NCBI GenBank assembly: GCA_964551015.1
Contig: CAZKBP010000008.1
Span: forward strand, 62,001 to 126,000
Direction: 5' to 3'
Length of the DNA: 64,000 bases
From: CAZKBP01 sp964551015
GTDB lineage: Bacteria > Bacteroidota > Bacteroidia > Cytophagales > Microscillaceae
Part shown: positions 27,257 to 36,482 of the stretch, piece by piece
Numbering within the stretch: the stretch's first letter is position 1
Layout: each line of letters begins with the position of its first letter
Notes under the pieces: generated by a model
Databases searched by the model: none
What the model saw: the letters and a program-made list of their open reading frames with translations, nothing else
Told to the model about the DNA's origin: nothing
Made by a program: the position numbers and the translations under genes

Positions 27257-28933
27257 ATGATGATGAGACAACTAATCTTTTTGCTTCCTTTAGCACTTTG
27301 GATGTTTTCCTGCGGAGGGAGCAGCGGGCCGGAAACCACCGGTGAAGAAAGCCAAAAGAAAATTTTTAGATACAATCAAACCGGAGGGCTTAATTCACTT
27401 GATCCTGCCTTTGCTAACAAGCGTTCCAATATTTGGGCTGCGACCCAACTTTATAATGGTTTGTTTAATTTTACCAAAACCTTAGATGTGCATCCTGAAT
27501 TGGTCAAGGAATGGGACATCTCCGAAGATGGCCGCGTATATACCTTTACCATCAAACAAGGAGTGAGATTCCACGACAACGCCTGCTTCGAGGGAGGCCG
27601 TGGACGAGAAGTCAAAGCAAGTGATTTTGTGTACAGCTTCTCTCGCATCATGAAAACAGGAACGGGTTCTTGGATTTTCAACGATAAAGTCGCGCTCAAC
27701 CCTGATGGAAGTCCTTCGGATACTGCTTTCGTGGCCGTGGATGACTATTCGTTTAAAGTGTATCTAAATCGTCGCTTTCCTGCCTTTTTGCAAATCTTGG
27801 CTATGCCTTACTGTTTTGTGATTCCTAAAGAAGCCGTGGAAAAATACGGCAAGGATTTCCGCGCGAATCCCGTGGGAACTGGCCCTTTTATGCTAGACCA
27901 GTGGGATGAGAAAAATAGCCTGCGCATGGTTAAAAATGAAAACTACTGGGATAAAGACCCCAAAGGCAACCCACTTCCCTATCTGGATGTAATACAAATC
28001 TCTTTCATCGAAGATCGCAATCAAGAGTTTAATACGTTTATGAACGGTGATCTAGATTTTATTGCCAATCTCTCCGAAACTTCCCGAGATCAGATTTTGG
28101 AGAAGAACGGTGAAATTAAAGAGAAAATCCAAAGTGAATACAATGTAGAAAAAGTACCCTATCTGAATACGGAATACATTGGGTTTAACCTAGAAGGTAA
28201 TCAGGAGGAAAATCCCTTTACCAATAAAAAACTTCGTCAGGCACTGAGCTACGCCGTGAATCGCAAAGGCTTGATTTCTTTCCTTAGAAACGGGCTGGGC
28301 GCACCGGGTGATTATGGAATCGTGCCCATTGCTTTGCCATCTTTTGATAGCACGAAAGTAAAAGGATACCCTTATAACCAAAGAAAAGCTCAGGAATTGC
28401 TCAAAGAAGCAGGGCATCCCAATGGAGAAGGGCTTCCTACCATTACTTTACATACTTATACCTCTGACCAAGGTATTGCCGAATACTTACAAAAAGAATG
28501 GCAGGCCATTGGCGTCAAAGTAAATATTGAAACGAATCAATTCTCCGCTCACCAAGAGAAAGTAGACAATGGACGTGTGAATTTCTTCCGAGGCTCTTGG
28601 TTAGGAGATTATCCAGATGCTGAGAATTATTTGGCGATGTTCTACAGCAAAAACTTCTCTCCCGAAGGCCCCAATAAAACTCACTTCTCGGATACAGAGT
28701 TTGATAAGCTCTTTGAAGAGGCGCACGAAACAGATAATCTCTTCACTCGTTATGAAGATTACCTAAAAATGGATCAAATCGTGATGGAAGAAGCCCCCAT
28801 AATCGTGCTCTATTACGATGAAGTGTTACAACTCAAACAATCTTACGTGGTAGGATTAGAAGCAGACGCGATGAATAATCTCCGCCTAGCCAGTGTAGAT
28901 ATCAAAAAAGGAGAGGAAGTCGCACAGAAGTAA
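27257..28933 (+). CDS. ABC transporter substrate-binding lipoprotein, peptide/nickel (family 5) type
   Basis: 558 aa. The leader MMMRQLIFLLPLALWMFS before Cys19 is a lipoprotein signal, followed by a Gly/Ser linker. The mature protein has the SBP family 5 pattern: LNSLDPAFA, TFTIKQGVRFHDN, ASDFVYSFSRIM, NPVGTGPFML and LRQALSYAVNRKGL. It should bind oligopeptides or another small solute and hand it to a permease. No permease or ATPase genes are adjacent, so the transporter partners are encoded elsewhere. Three ATGs in a row start the gene. Confidence 0.93.
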   Translation: MMMRQLIFLLPLALWMFSCGGSSGPETTGEESQKKIFRYNQTGGLNSLDPAFANKRSNIWAATQLYNGLFNFTKTLDVHPELVKEWDISEDGRVYTFTIKQGVRFHDNACFEGGRGREVKASDFVYSFSRIMKTGTGSWIFNDKVALNPDGSPSDTAFVAVDDYSFKVYLNRRFPAFLQILAMPYCFVIPKEAVEKYGKDFRANPVGTGPFMLDQWDEKNSLRMVKNENYWDKDPKGNPLPYLDVIQISFIEDRNQEFNTFMNGDLDFIANLSETSRDQILEKNGEIKEKIQSEYNVEKVPYLNTEYIGFNLEGNQEENPFTNKKLRQALSYAVNRKGLISFLRNGLGAPGDYGIVPIALPSFDSTKVKGYPYNQRKAQELLKEAGHPNGEGLPTITLHTYTSDQGIAEYLQKEWQAIGVKVNIETNQFSAHQEKVDNGRVNFFRGSWLGDYPDAENYLAMFYSKNFSPEGPNKTHFSDTEFDKLFEEAHETDNLFTRYEDYLKMDQIVMEEAPIIVLYYDEVLQLKQSYVVGLEADAMNNLRLASVDIKKGEEVAQK

Positions 28934-28955
28934 AATCATTCAAGTTAAAAATTGC

Positions 28956-28990
28956 AAATGGTCGTTTACTGAACTTGTAAACGGCCATTT
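28956..28990. terminator. Bidirectional terminator between convergent genes
   Basis: A 14-bp stem, AAATGGTCGTTTAC paired with GTAAACGGCCATTT (one wobble), with a 7-nt loop TGAACTT. It fills the 58-base gap between the converging lipoprotein and GtrA genes and is flanked by A/T runs on both sides. Confidence 0.85.
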
Positions 28991-28991
28991 A

Positions 28992-29414
28992 CTATTTATT
29001 TTCAAAAGCAAAACGCTTTGTGTAGAAATTATAGAAGAAAATAATCCCCGTTACAATTAGCTTAGTAATATATTGGTGTGCTCTCAAGAGATCAATGTGA
29101 TTCAGACTATAAATGAGGAGGGTACTCAGCCCCACCCCTAAGACCGAGAAACCAATAGAGAGGATAAAGGCGGTACTGGTTTTTCTCTCCAAGCGAAATA
29201 CGAAGCGTTTTTGGAGGATAAAGTTGGTCAACATCCCGCAAGAGCTAGAAATAATATTAGAAATGACTGGAGAAAAAAAGTAAGCCACCAAGATTAAATA
29301 CAAAAAATAATCTAAGCTCGTCGCGATGACGGAGGTACTGGCAAATTTTAATTTTGGTAAGATAAAACCTTTTGCCTTGGCCCAAAGGCTTGCTTTTTCA
29401 GAATGATTCTCCAT
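28992..29414 (-). CDS. GtrA-family membrane protein
   Basis: 140 aa with four membrane helices, starting with FASTSVIATSLDYFLYLILV, the GtrA signature position, and NFILQKRFVFR between helices two and three. GtrA proteins help move polyprenyl-linked sugars across the membrane for surface polysaccharide modification. It closes a minus-strand group of two glycosyltransferases and an ArnT-like transferase, which use such lipid-linked sugars. Confidence 0.9.
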   Translation of the reverse strand: MENHSEKASLWAKAKGFILPKLKFASTSVIATSLDYFLYLILVAYFFSPVISNIISSSCGMLTNFILQKRFVFRLERKTSTAFILSIGFSVLGVGLSTLLIYSLNHIDLLRAHQYITKLIVTGIIFFYNFYTKRFAFENK

Positions 29415-29527
29415 AGATGAGTATAATAAGCTTTCAATGCCTAGCTTTTCTCAGCAATATCAGCGTGAGTCTTGCTAAAAACACCTTGCTGCGCAGCAAC
29501 CAATCACAACTGCTAAGTACTGGATAT

Positions 29528-31108
29528 CTATTTCCCTTTTTCGTATTTAAGTACGACTGTGGTAGGAATTTCGAAGATATCTCTTTGTTTAACGATGAGT
29601 TCAAAATTTTCTTCTTCTAACTCTTTCATTCTTTTGGCCCGACCCACGATGTAGGCAGCTTCATAATTTTGGAGCGCTTTTTTCAGATCATCCACCGAAG
29701 AATAGCTTTTGATTTCTCGTTCTAAATAAAACACGAAGGCAGGATTAAAAAATCCATAGGAAACCACGGGCAGCTCACGATCCATCTTGGGGAGTGCGAT
29801 GTGCAGTGGATTCTCCTCGTCAATTTTGGGGAATGCTAACCAAAAGAAGATTAAAATCGTCAAAATAAAACTTATGATCTGACTGTATACAGCCGACTCC
29901 CAACGTCGCTGGTAAATGAATATCAAGGCGAAAATGGCTCCCACGGGCAAGGCCACCAAATAAAACCCTAAATAAGATAAATGCGACAAAGCAGGGTCAA
30001 ACTTTAGCCCCAAGTAGGCAGCCACTGGCACCAAGAGCATCAACAGCAAATAGACATAGGCACTGACCAAGAACCATCTTTTATTTTTTTCTTTTAAATT
30101 GATAGTTTGAATAAAATGTCCTAACAATACCGCCAAAAAAGGATAAGCAGGTACCGTGTAATTAGGTAGTTTCGTACTCGATATAGAGAAGAAACCCACG
30201 ATGCCCCCTGCCATCAACAGCGTAAAAAGCAAGGCTCCTTGTTGCTCTCGGCGTTGCACCCAAGCCAAACGCAGAGCTTGCGGGAGATAAACCACCAAAG
30301 GCAACATCCCCACGATGACATAGCCCCAAGTCAAGAGAAATATCCCTCCGTGCCCCTCCATCGGGCGTGTAAAACGCTCTACATTATGGGTGATATAAAA
30401 GCCCCTGAGCCACTCCCCATCGGTCGCCAAGCCCACGGCAATATGCCAAGGGATTACCACCAGTATCATAATCAATAAACCCAAAAATGGCCGCGCTCTC
30501 AGGATGCTTTTCCAAGCGAAATGCCCACTCAATATTAAGAAAAGGAAAATACCCAGACCCGGCAACAAAATCGCAATGGGGCCCTTGGCTAAATACCCCA
30601 ATCCCGCGAAAAAATAAGCCAAAATTAGAAATCCAGTCTGCCGCTCCAGCCAACCTCGGAAAAAACAAAATGCCCCCGCCGCGATAAAGAAGATCAAGTA
30701 TGGATCAGGTACTGCCATATGAAACTGGATAGCATAATGGAGGGAAGCAGTCAGGGAAAGGGCGGCAAACCAAGCCGCACGAGTAGATAAATATCGCTCT
30801 GCAAACAAGTAAGTAACCCACACCGTGAGTACGCCAAATATTACCGAGAAAAAACGCGCGCCAAATTCTCCAAAACCAAAAATATAGTAAGAAACGATCA
30901 TGAAATAATAATGAATCGGAGGTTTCTCGACCCGCAATTCATAATTGAAAGTGGGGACAATCCAGTCTCCTCTTTGCATCATCTCGTGTGCACAGCCAGC
31001 ATTGCGGGCTTCGTCTAAGGCATAGACATCTAAGCCACTGATATTAGCAGATAGCACTAGGTAAGTAACGATCAATAAAGCCACCAATTGGTAGGTGCGT
31101 TGCGTCAT
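29528..31108 (-). CDS. ArnT-like glycosyltransferase (GT39/GT83, PMT type)
   Basis: About 526 aa from ATG 31108; the frame opens with TTG at 31117, but that overlaps the preceding stop. It has about 12 membrane helices. The first periplasmic loop has DEARNAGCAHEMMQRGDW and RVEKPPIHYY, the DE(A/P)R and KPP motifs of dolichyl-phosphate-mannose/ArnT type transferases, with the Asp as likely catalytic base. It transfers a sugar from a polyprenyl-phosphate donor to an envelope lipid or protein. It follows a GT4 gene by 5 bases. Confidence 0.92.
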   Translation of the reverse strand: MTQRTYQLVALLIVTYLVLSANISGLDVYALDEARNAGCAHEMMQRGDWIVPTFNYELRVEKPPIHYYFMIVSYYIFGFGEFGARFFSVIFGVLTVWVTYLFAERYLSTRAAWFAALSLTASLHYAIQFHMAVPDPYLIFFIAAGAFCFFRGWLERQTGFLILAYFFAGLGYLAKGPIAILLPGLGIFLFLILSGHFAWKSILRARPFLGLLIMILVVIPWHIAVGLATDGEWLRGFYITHNVERFTRPMEGHGGIFLLTWGYVIVGMLPLVVYLPQALRLAWVQRREQQGALLFTLLMAGGIVGFFSISSTKLPNYTVPAYPFLAVLLGHFIQTINLKEKNKRWFLVSAYVYLLLMLLVPVAAYLGLKFDPALSHLSYLGFYLVALPVGAIFALIFIYQRRWESAVYSQIISFILTILIFFWLAFPKIDEENPLHIALPKMDRELPVVSYGFFNPAFVFYLEREIKSYSSVDDLKKALQNYEAAYIVGRAKRMKELEEENFELIVKQRDIFEIPTTVVLKYEKGK

Positions 31109-31113
31109 AATTC

Positions 31114-32184
31114 TCAAATTTGAAACAAATCTCGGAAATTTTTTTGATTCGAGCGCACAGAGTAATGAGTAATGATTTTTTCACGTGCCTTTCGCCCCAT
31201 TTCTTTCCTGAGATTTGCGTTTTGGAGCAAGGCGAGGAGCGCCTGTTTCCAGTCCTCAGGCTCTTGGCAGAGATAGCCATTTTCGCCGTGGTCAATGATT
31301 TCTTTATTTACACCCACGGGAGAAGCCAAGGCTGGAATGCCGAGTGCCATATACTGCAAGGCTTTAAAACCACATTTACCTTTACTCCAAGGGTCGTCCG
31401 AGAGGGGCATAATGCCTACGTGCATTTGCATCAAATCGGCAATCTCCGAGTCCTTTTGCCAAGCTTGAAACTCGATGCGGGGAAGCTGGAAATCAGGAGC
31501 TTGATTAGAAATTAACAGAAACTGAAAGTCAATATCTTTTTGCATTTCTCTCAGGAGGGGCACCAATTCTTCTAGATATTTCATGGTAGAATGTGTGCCC
31601 GTCCAGCCTACGACCAAGGGATTGGCTGCTGTTTGATCGCGCAGATTGCAATGCCAGTTTTCGGTATCTATCGTGGTGGGATTAATGATTACCCGAGAAT
31701 TGAATTGCCGGGCATAATCCGCCAAGTAGGCATTTCCCGCGCTAACTTTATAAGCCCAGCGGCATATCCAAGCCGTTTTCTGGTGAAATTTGAGCCACGC
31801 CACCAAACGATTACTCTGGCTAGTATTGGGTAGCCAAATGGCATCGTCAAAGTCGAAAATAATTTTCTTCCGAGCGATCTTAGCCATCCACCACTCGAAA
31901 ATGGGCGGCCCAATGGGGCTCGCCTCCCGGTGAATCAAGACAAAGCTATAAATACGGAGCCGAAACAATAAAACAAACCTGCCTAAAAACCCACCCAAGA
32001 TTCCTCCTAGCTTCTTCCAAATATGTCCTTCTTGATAAAGAACCTGCCAAGTGGACTGATTTAGAAAAGGTTTTTGATCGTACTGAATCCCCGAAGTTTC
32101 GAGACCCTCCAAATATTGCTCGAAGCGAAATCGTTGAGAAGGAGCTTGCCCGTGGGGATATGGGCATACAATCAAGACTCGCAT
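31114..32184 (-). CDS. Glycosyltransferase, GT-B fold (GT4-like)
   Basis: 356 aa. The N-terminus MRVLIVCPYPHGQAPSQRFR and the C-terminal donor site VGWTGTHSTMKYL with PLSDDPWSKGKCGFKALQYM, then LASPVGVNKEIIDHGENGYL, are typical of GT4 glycosyltransferases (E-x7-E-like region). It acts at the cytoplasmic face on an unknown acceptor. It starts 3 bases after the preceding glycosyltransferase gene, a tight operon. Confidence 0.92.
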   Translation of the reverse strand: MRVLIVCPYPHGQAPSQRFRFEQYLEGLETSGIQYDQKPFLNQSTWQVLYQEGHIWKKLGGILGGFLGRFVLLFRLRIYSFVLIHREASPIGPPIFEWWMAKIARKKIIFDFDDAIWLPNTSQSNRLVAWLKFHQKTAWICRWAYKVSAGNAYLADYARQFNSRVIINPTTIDTENWHCNLRDQTAANPLVVGWTGTHSTMKYLEELVPLLREMQKDIDFQFLLISNQAPDFQLPRIEFQAWQKDSEIADLMQMHVGIMPLSDDPWSKGKCGFKALQYMALGIPALASPVGVNKEIIDHGENGYLCQEPEDWKQALLALLQNANLRKEMGRKAREKIITHYSVRSNQKNFRDLFQI

Positions 32185-32187
32185 AAA

Positions 32188-33405
32188 CTAGCGTAACAGC
32201 GTTTCGTAAACTTGTTGATATCGCTTCACCCCTTCTTCCAGGCCAAAATAGTCAATGGCGGCACTGCGCAGGCGACCAGGAGAAGCTCTCAACCATCTTT
32301 TCAAGTCTTTGATCGTGGCTTCATAAGCTTTTTGCTTTTCTTCTTGGCTTTGCTCAGGATTCAAATCAAGCAAGGCACCGCATTTGTATTTTCTGAAGAG
32401 GAAATCATGATCACCTACCTCCGTGTTAGAAATAATGGGAATGCCCATGGCTAGTATCTCTCCCATCTTGGTAGCCGAAGAAGCCTTCTTAGAAAAATAA
32501 GGCTTTATAAAAAAAATAGAGAGCTGGCTTTGTGCCAATAGGCCAGGCACTTGGATACGTTCTGCGGCCTGAATGGTCAGCGCATATTCAGGAATATCAA
32601 GGTTACGTGCCGTACTAAGGATGGTCTCTGGCGGCTCGGTCGTGATAAAGAGAAAATGCGCTTCTGGATAAAAGCGCAACAACTGCTGGAAAAAGATGAG
32701 CATTTCCTCTAGCATATACCAAGTCCCGATAGAGCCTAAATAAGAAAGCGTGAGCGTATCTTTGCTAGGCGGCTCGACAGGATACAGGTTAGGATCAAAG
32801 AGTTTGGTATCTACACAACAGGGAATCACTTGGATGGGAGCCAATTGGGGTAGGCGCCAACGCTCGATTTCAGTCTTGGCATTTTCGGTGAGGCTAATGG
32901 TGTAATCTGCTTTTTGTAGAAAACTTTTTTCTTTTTGCTTGAAGTAGTGATAGATTTGTTTGAAAATCGGGTTACGCAGACTCCAAATTCCCCCATCAAT
33001 GCGCTCATCTGCCCAGAAGCCTCGCATATCGAAGATAAACTTCAAACGATACTTTTGCTTCATCTCTAAACCAATGATAGAAGCAATGTAGCTACGACAA
33101 TGGACAATCTGATATCCTCTATTTTTGTGCATTTGACGTGCCTTTCGGCGAAGGCGACGAATATCCAAGAGTGTAGAAAGTACCGCTGGGTACTTAGTGT
33201 AGGAAATATGTTCCCAGTGCAAGCGATTATGGCGCACGATTTCACGGATGATAGATTCTCTTTTTTCAAAATTCACGCTTTTTTCAGCACTCAAAATGCT
33301 AATCTCGTAGCCGAGCTTACTTAACTCGGTCAAGTAAGGTAAAATTTGGGATTGCCCCAGTGGGTCAGTCAGCCCGTCATAACTTATATAGAGAATCTTT
33401 TTCAA
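32188..33405 (-). CDS. Glycosyltransferase family 4 protein
   Basis: 405 aa, GT-B fold. N-terminal KILYISYDGLTDPLGQSQIL with SYIASIIG is the acceptor side. LSYLGSIGTWYMLEEML and the late KMGEILAMGIPIISNTEVGD form the donor-binding site. It is the first gene of the minus-strand group with a second GT4, an ArnT-like enzyme and GtrA, presumably building or decorating a surface glycan or glycolipid. Confidence 0.93.
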   Translation of the reverse strand: MKKILYISYDGLTDPLGQSQILPYLTELSKLGYEISILSAEKSVNFEKRESIIREIVRHNRLHWEHISYTKYPAVLSTLLDIRRLRRKARQMHKNRGYQIVHCRSYIASIIGLEMKQKYRLKFIFDMRGFWADERIDGGIWSLRNPIFKQIYHYFKQKEKSFLQKADYTISLTENAKTEIERWRLPQLAPIQVIPCCVDTKLFDPNLYPVEPPSKDTLTLSYLGSIGTWYMLEEMLIFFQQLLRFYPEAHFLFITTEPPETILSTARNLDIPEYALTIQAAERIQVPGLLAQSQLSIFFIKPYFSKKASSATKMGEILAMGIPIISNTEVGDHDFLFRKYKCGALLDLNPEQSQEEKQKAYEATIKDLKRWLRASPGRLRSAAIDYFGLEEGVKRYQQVYETLLR

Positions 33406-33485
33406 CGCGTTCGTTAGATTACAAATTCCAGATGAAAAATTTCAAAGAGACAAAAAACGAAAAATCCGCAAATTAAAGCATACGA

Positions 33486-34436
33486 CTATACAAATTGCTC
33501 TACTTGTATGCTGTAAGTAAAAGTAATTTTCTCTTCAGGTTCTAGGTTAATCAATCCAATCCCGTGATTAAAAGCATCGGGAGGGCAACTCATGGGTTCA
33601 ATGGCGATGCTCTCTCGGTCAGGGGGCGTATAAATTTGCAGATAATTATATGCCTGTGTGCCCGTGCCTTGCTCAATTTTAATATCTATACCCAGTTGGG
33701 TATCCCTGAGTATGAGTTCGTGCGAATTTTCGGAGCTATCTAGCTCGAAACAATGATCCCAGCTCTGATTCCCAATTTTTTTGAACTGCTCATAGCCTTG
33801 CATTTTGGTCATATCTTCACTATCAAACAAAGAAAGTGGGTTAAAACGTAGCTGAAGCTCATCAATGGGTTTGCCAGTACTAAAGTAAGCGTGCCAGCCG
33901 TCTCCCATGGGCATTGTTTGTTGCCCCGTGTTCATGACCAGCGTATCTATTTTTAGTTTTTGATTCACATCAAAAGTGTAAAGCACCTTGACCTTGGCAG
34001 GAAAAGGAAAACCGGCTAAGTCCCCAGGATATTCGTGGGTGATGAGCAGAGAAGCAAACTCGGAGCTTTCTGCCACCTCCACCACTCTGAAGCTGGCCTC
34101 GTACAAAAAACCGTGAATACTGTTTCCTTCCTGCGGAAAGTTTAAAGGAAGGTCGTAGCTTTTACCTTCATAATTGTACTTAGCTCCATAGACACGGTTA
34201 GGAAAAGGCCATAGTTTCACGCTTCTAAACTGCTTATTCAATTCTGAGCGAAGTTCATCTGCATTTTGGTAGCCTTGCACTACATTGAGTTTTTCTCCTC
34301 CAGCCAGAGGCACTACTAATTCATTGAGGATCGCGCCCGTTTGAGGAAGAATGGCCGCATAAGCTCCGGTTTGGGTATTGATTAATTTATAATATGGCTC
34401 CCCTTCAAATAATTCATTCAGCACTTTAAATAACAT
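33486..34436 (-). CDS. Aldose 1-epimerase family protein
   Basis: 316 aa. The galactose mutarotase fold is indicated by LWPFPNRV near residue 75, SIHGFLYEASF (catalytic-site His region) and MPMGDGWHAYFSTG (second conserved His). A conserved Glu is likely in QLIYTPPDRESIAIEPMSC-like context near the C-terminus (IYTPPDRESIAIEPM). It interconverts alpha and beta anomers of an aldose; the sugar is not known. A 67-base gap separates it from the lipoprotein gene upstream. Confidence 0.88.
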   Translation of the reverse strand: MLFKVLNELFEGEPYYKLINTQTGAYAAILPQTGAILNELVVPLAGGEKLNVVQGYQNADELRSELNKQFRSVKLWPFPNRVYGAKYNYEGKSYDLPLNFPQEGNSIHGFLYEASFRVVEVAESSEFASLLITHEYPGDLAGFPFPAKVKVLYTFDVNQKLKIDTLVMNTGQQTMPMGDGWHAYFSTGKPIDELQLRFNPLSLFDSEDMTKMQGYEQFKKIGNQSWDHCFELDSSENSHELILRDTQLGIDIKIEQGTGTQAYNYLQIYTPPDRESIAIEPMSCPPDAFNHGIGLINLEPEEKITFTYSIQVEQFV

Positions 34437-34503
34437 AAAATTTTATTTTGGAAGGAATGGTAGCTTTCTCATCTCTACTTAGATCTGCCTTCATTCACTT
34501 GGT

Positions 34504-35691
34504 TTAGGGTTTTTTGGTGGCAATCATCAGACTGGTATTGTCCGTTTTCCAATGATAGCCGTAAGTAAAGTTCAAGGGTTGAACCTCGCCTGACTCATTG
34601 TATGCTTTCTGCAAGGCGGGTTGATAGGTATAAGAGCCAAAATCAGCCACGGGTCGGGCGTATTTCCCGTATAGTTTTATGCTCCAGCCATTCTCTTGAA
34701 GCTCTGTATAACGAACCCCTGTATCATCTTGTAGAATCATAGAAGTCTCGTCGAGTACCAAATCGCGCATAATTTTGAAGTTGGAATTATGCAAAATATA
34801 GGAAGCCGATTTGATGAGGGTAATTTTATTTTCAAAGCTTTTAATAAACTTCACTAGCTCCAACTTTTGTTGCATCTTGCTATCTTCTACATCTGTACCG
34901 AAGTAAAACATCTTCTGAGATTGGCTCTTGTCTTGGTTCAAGAACTCGATCATCAATCCCGTTAGTTTACCTTGACCAGTTTGAGCGTCTTCTAGCTCGA
35001 AATAAGCAGGACTTCCATCCTCTTTCAAGTAGAATTGCTTGATATCTACAATTTGATTGCCCGTGCGTGCCATGAAGATATTCACGATGGGCAGTACGCC
35101 TTTCCCCCATAGATCACCGCTCATGTAGCTCGTAATGAAATAATTACGCTCGAATATTTCCGACAAAGCATTGCGCAAACTAGCCAGATAATCGGGAGGC
35201 ATATTCTGAATATCAACCAATTTCCCGATGGGTTCTAAGCCAAATAAGATGTAGTTGCGGCAGTTGGGAAAAAATTCATAAGCATTCAGAAAGTCTGGCC
35301 CACTAAAAGGATAAAACAAGTTGTGCTTTTCAGCTTGATAGTCAGAAAGCTCTGCTTGACGCCAGTCTCGCACACGACTCAGACGACTGTCTTCTAATTT
35401 GGTCCATTGACGGTTAAAATTTTCATAGTGAATCTGAGTAGCAGTCGCATTCAAGATAGAATCATAACCTGCTTCGTCGTCTAGCTTGACCGCTCCCATA
35501 ATTCTCGCACGAGCGGTAGCTTCTCTATCCACGGACACATTGGCTTCTGGCTTTTCCTTTTCGGTAGCAGTAGTGGCCAATTCCGTACGAATGCTATCTC
35601 CTGCCTCCGCCTGGGTATCTGCATCTTGAGAGCCGCCACCACAAGCGTATAATCCAAAAAGACAAAATATAAAATAAGCTTTTAATCTCAT
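34504..35691 (-). CDS. Putative lipoprotein of unknown function
   Basis: 395 aa. The leader MRLKAYFIFCLFGLYA before Cys17 and the GGGS linker mark it as a lipoprotein. The mature sequence has EFFPNCRNYILFGLEPIG and PILPIVNIFMARTG-like segments, without motifs that I recognise. It could be surface exposed or periplasmic. No operon partner is clear; the epimerase follows by 67 bases. Confidence 0.75.
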   Translation of the reverse strand: MRLKAYFIFCLFGLYACGGGSQDADTQAEAGDSIRTELATTATEKEKPEANVSVDREATARARIMGAVKLDDEAGYDSILNATATQIHYENFNRQWTKLEDSRLSRVRDWRQAELSDYQAEKHNLFYPFSGPDFLNAYEFFPNCRNYILFGLEPIGKLVDIQNMPPDYLASLRNALSEIFERNYFITSYMSGDLWGKGVLPIVNIFMARTGNQIVDIKQFYLKEDGSPAYFELEDAQTGQGKLTGLMIEFLNQDKSQSQKMFYFGTDVEDSKMQQKLELVKFIKSFENKITLIKSASYILHNSNFKIMRDLVLDETSMILQDDTGVRYTELQENGWSIKLYGKYARPVADFGSYTYQPALQKAYNESGEVQPLNFTYGYHWKTDNTSLMIATKKP

Positions 35692-35913
35692 GAGATCTAT
35701 TCCTTTTTTAAATGATAATCACAAATTAAAAGGAAAGCCCAATGTTTCCCAAAATAATAAATAATTATTCTATTCCACAGCCAGAAGTCGGCAGCTACAA
35801 TATAAGAACATCTATTTAAAAAAGGCTCTGGACCGCGGGCTGGCGAGTGCGGGTTGTAAACGAATCCAATAACTTTATCTCACTCAAAAAGAATTTATTT
35901 GCTAAAGATTCTT

Positions 35914-35921
35914 TATATTTG
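35914..35921 (+). promoter_or_regulatory. Candidate -7 box for rplS
   Basis: TATATTTG matches TAnnTTTG, 35 bases before the rplS start. TTTG at 35898-35901 is only 12 bases upstream, too close for a standard -33 box. Confidence 0.5.
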
Positions 35922-35925
35922 CACT

Positions 35926-35942
35926 CCTTTTTGAGCCAAAAA
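35926..35942 (+). other. Short hairpin in the rplS 5' leader
   Basis: CTTTTTG and CAAAAAG form a perfect 7-bp stem with loop AGC, just downstream of the putative -7 box and just ahead of the start codon. It could be an L19 autoregulatory leader or only transcript start structure. Confidence 0.35.
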
Positions 35943-35955
35943 GATATAAAGCACT

Positions 35956-36309
35956 ATGAATAAGTATATAGAATTATTGGAAAAGGAGTATGAGGAGTTC
36001 AGAAAAGAGCTTCCTGACTTCAAAGCGGGTGATACGGTGAATATCCACGTGAAAATTCGTGAGGGAAATAAACAACGTATCCAGCAATTCAAAGGCACCG
36101 TGATTCAGCGTAAGAATACAGGTACGAATGGAGAAACATTTACCGTAAGAAAAGTTTCTAACGGTATTGGTGTAGAAAGAGTCTTTCCTATTCTCTCTCC
36201 CAATATTGACAAAATCGAGGTTCTTCGCAAGGGAGCTGTACGTCGTGCCCGTTTATACTACCTAAGAGGCCGCAAAGGTAAATCTGCACGTATCAAGGAG
36301 AAAAAGTAA
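35956..36309 (+). CDS. rplS: 50S ribosomal protein L19
   Basis: 117 aa, normal for L19. FKAGDTVNIHVKIREGNKQRIQQFKG, split as DTVNIHVKIREGNKQR then IQQFKGTVIQRKN, together with GIGVERVFPILSPNIDKIEV and RRARLYYLRGRKGKSARIKE, is unmistakable. It lies at the 30S-50S interface of the ribosome. It is transcribed alone, with its own -7 box and a strong terminator, rather than in the rpsP-rimM-trmD-rplS order of many bacteria. Confidence 0.98.
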   Translation: MNKYIELLEKEYEEFRKELPDFKAGDTVNIHVKIREGNKQRIQQFKGTVIQRKNTGTNGETFTVRKVSNGIGVERVFPILSPNIDKIEVLRKGAVRRARLYYLRGRKGKSARIKEKK

Positions 36310-36390
36310 TCTAATCATTTTTTGATTGGTGATTGAGCAATAATTTCATTTTGTGAATCTAGTCTCGATAACCAAATTCTTCCTTTCTCA

Positions 36391-36430
36391 CCCGTCGTAT
36401 GAATTTTTATACGATGGGATCATTTTTTTA
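36391..36430 (+). terminator. Rho-independent terminator after rplS
   Basis: CCCGTCGTAT and ATACGATGGG pair (one wobble) around an 8-nt loop, followed by CATTTTTTT. It separates rplS from dapF. Confidence 0.85.
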
Positions 36431-36482
36431 TAAGAGATTGCTCGAGTTTTATCTTATAAAATAGGCTTAAATTATCACCGAT

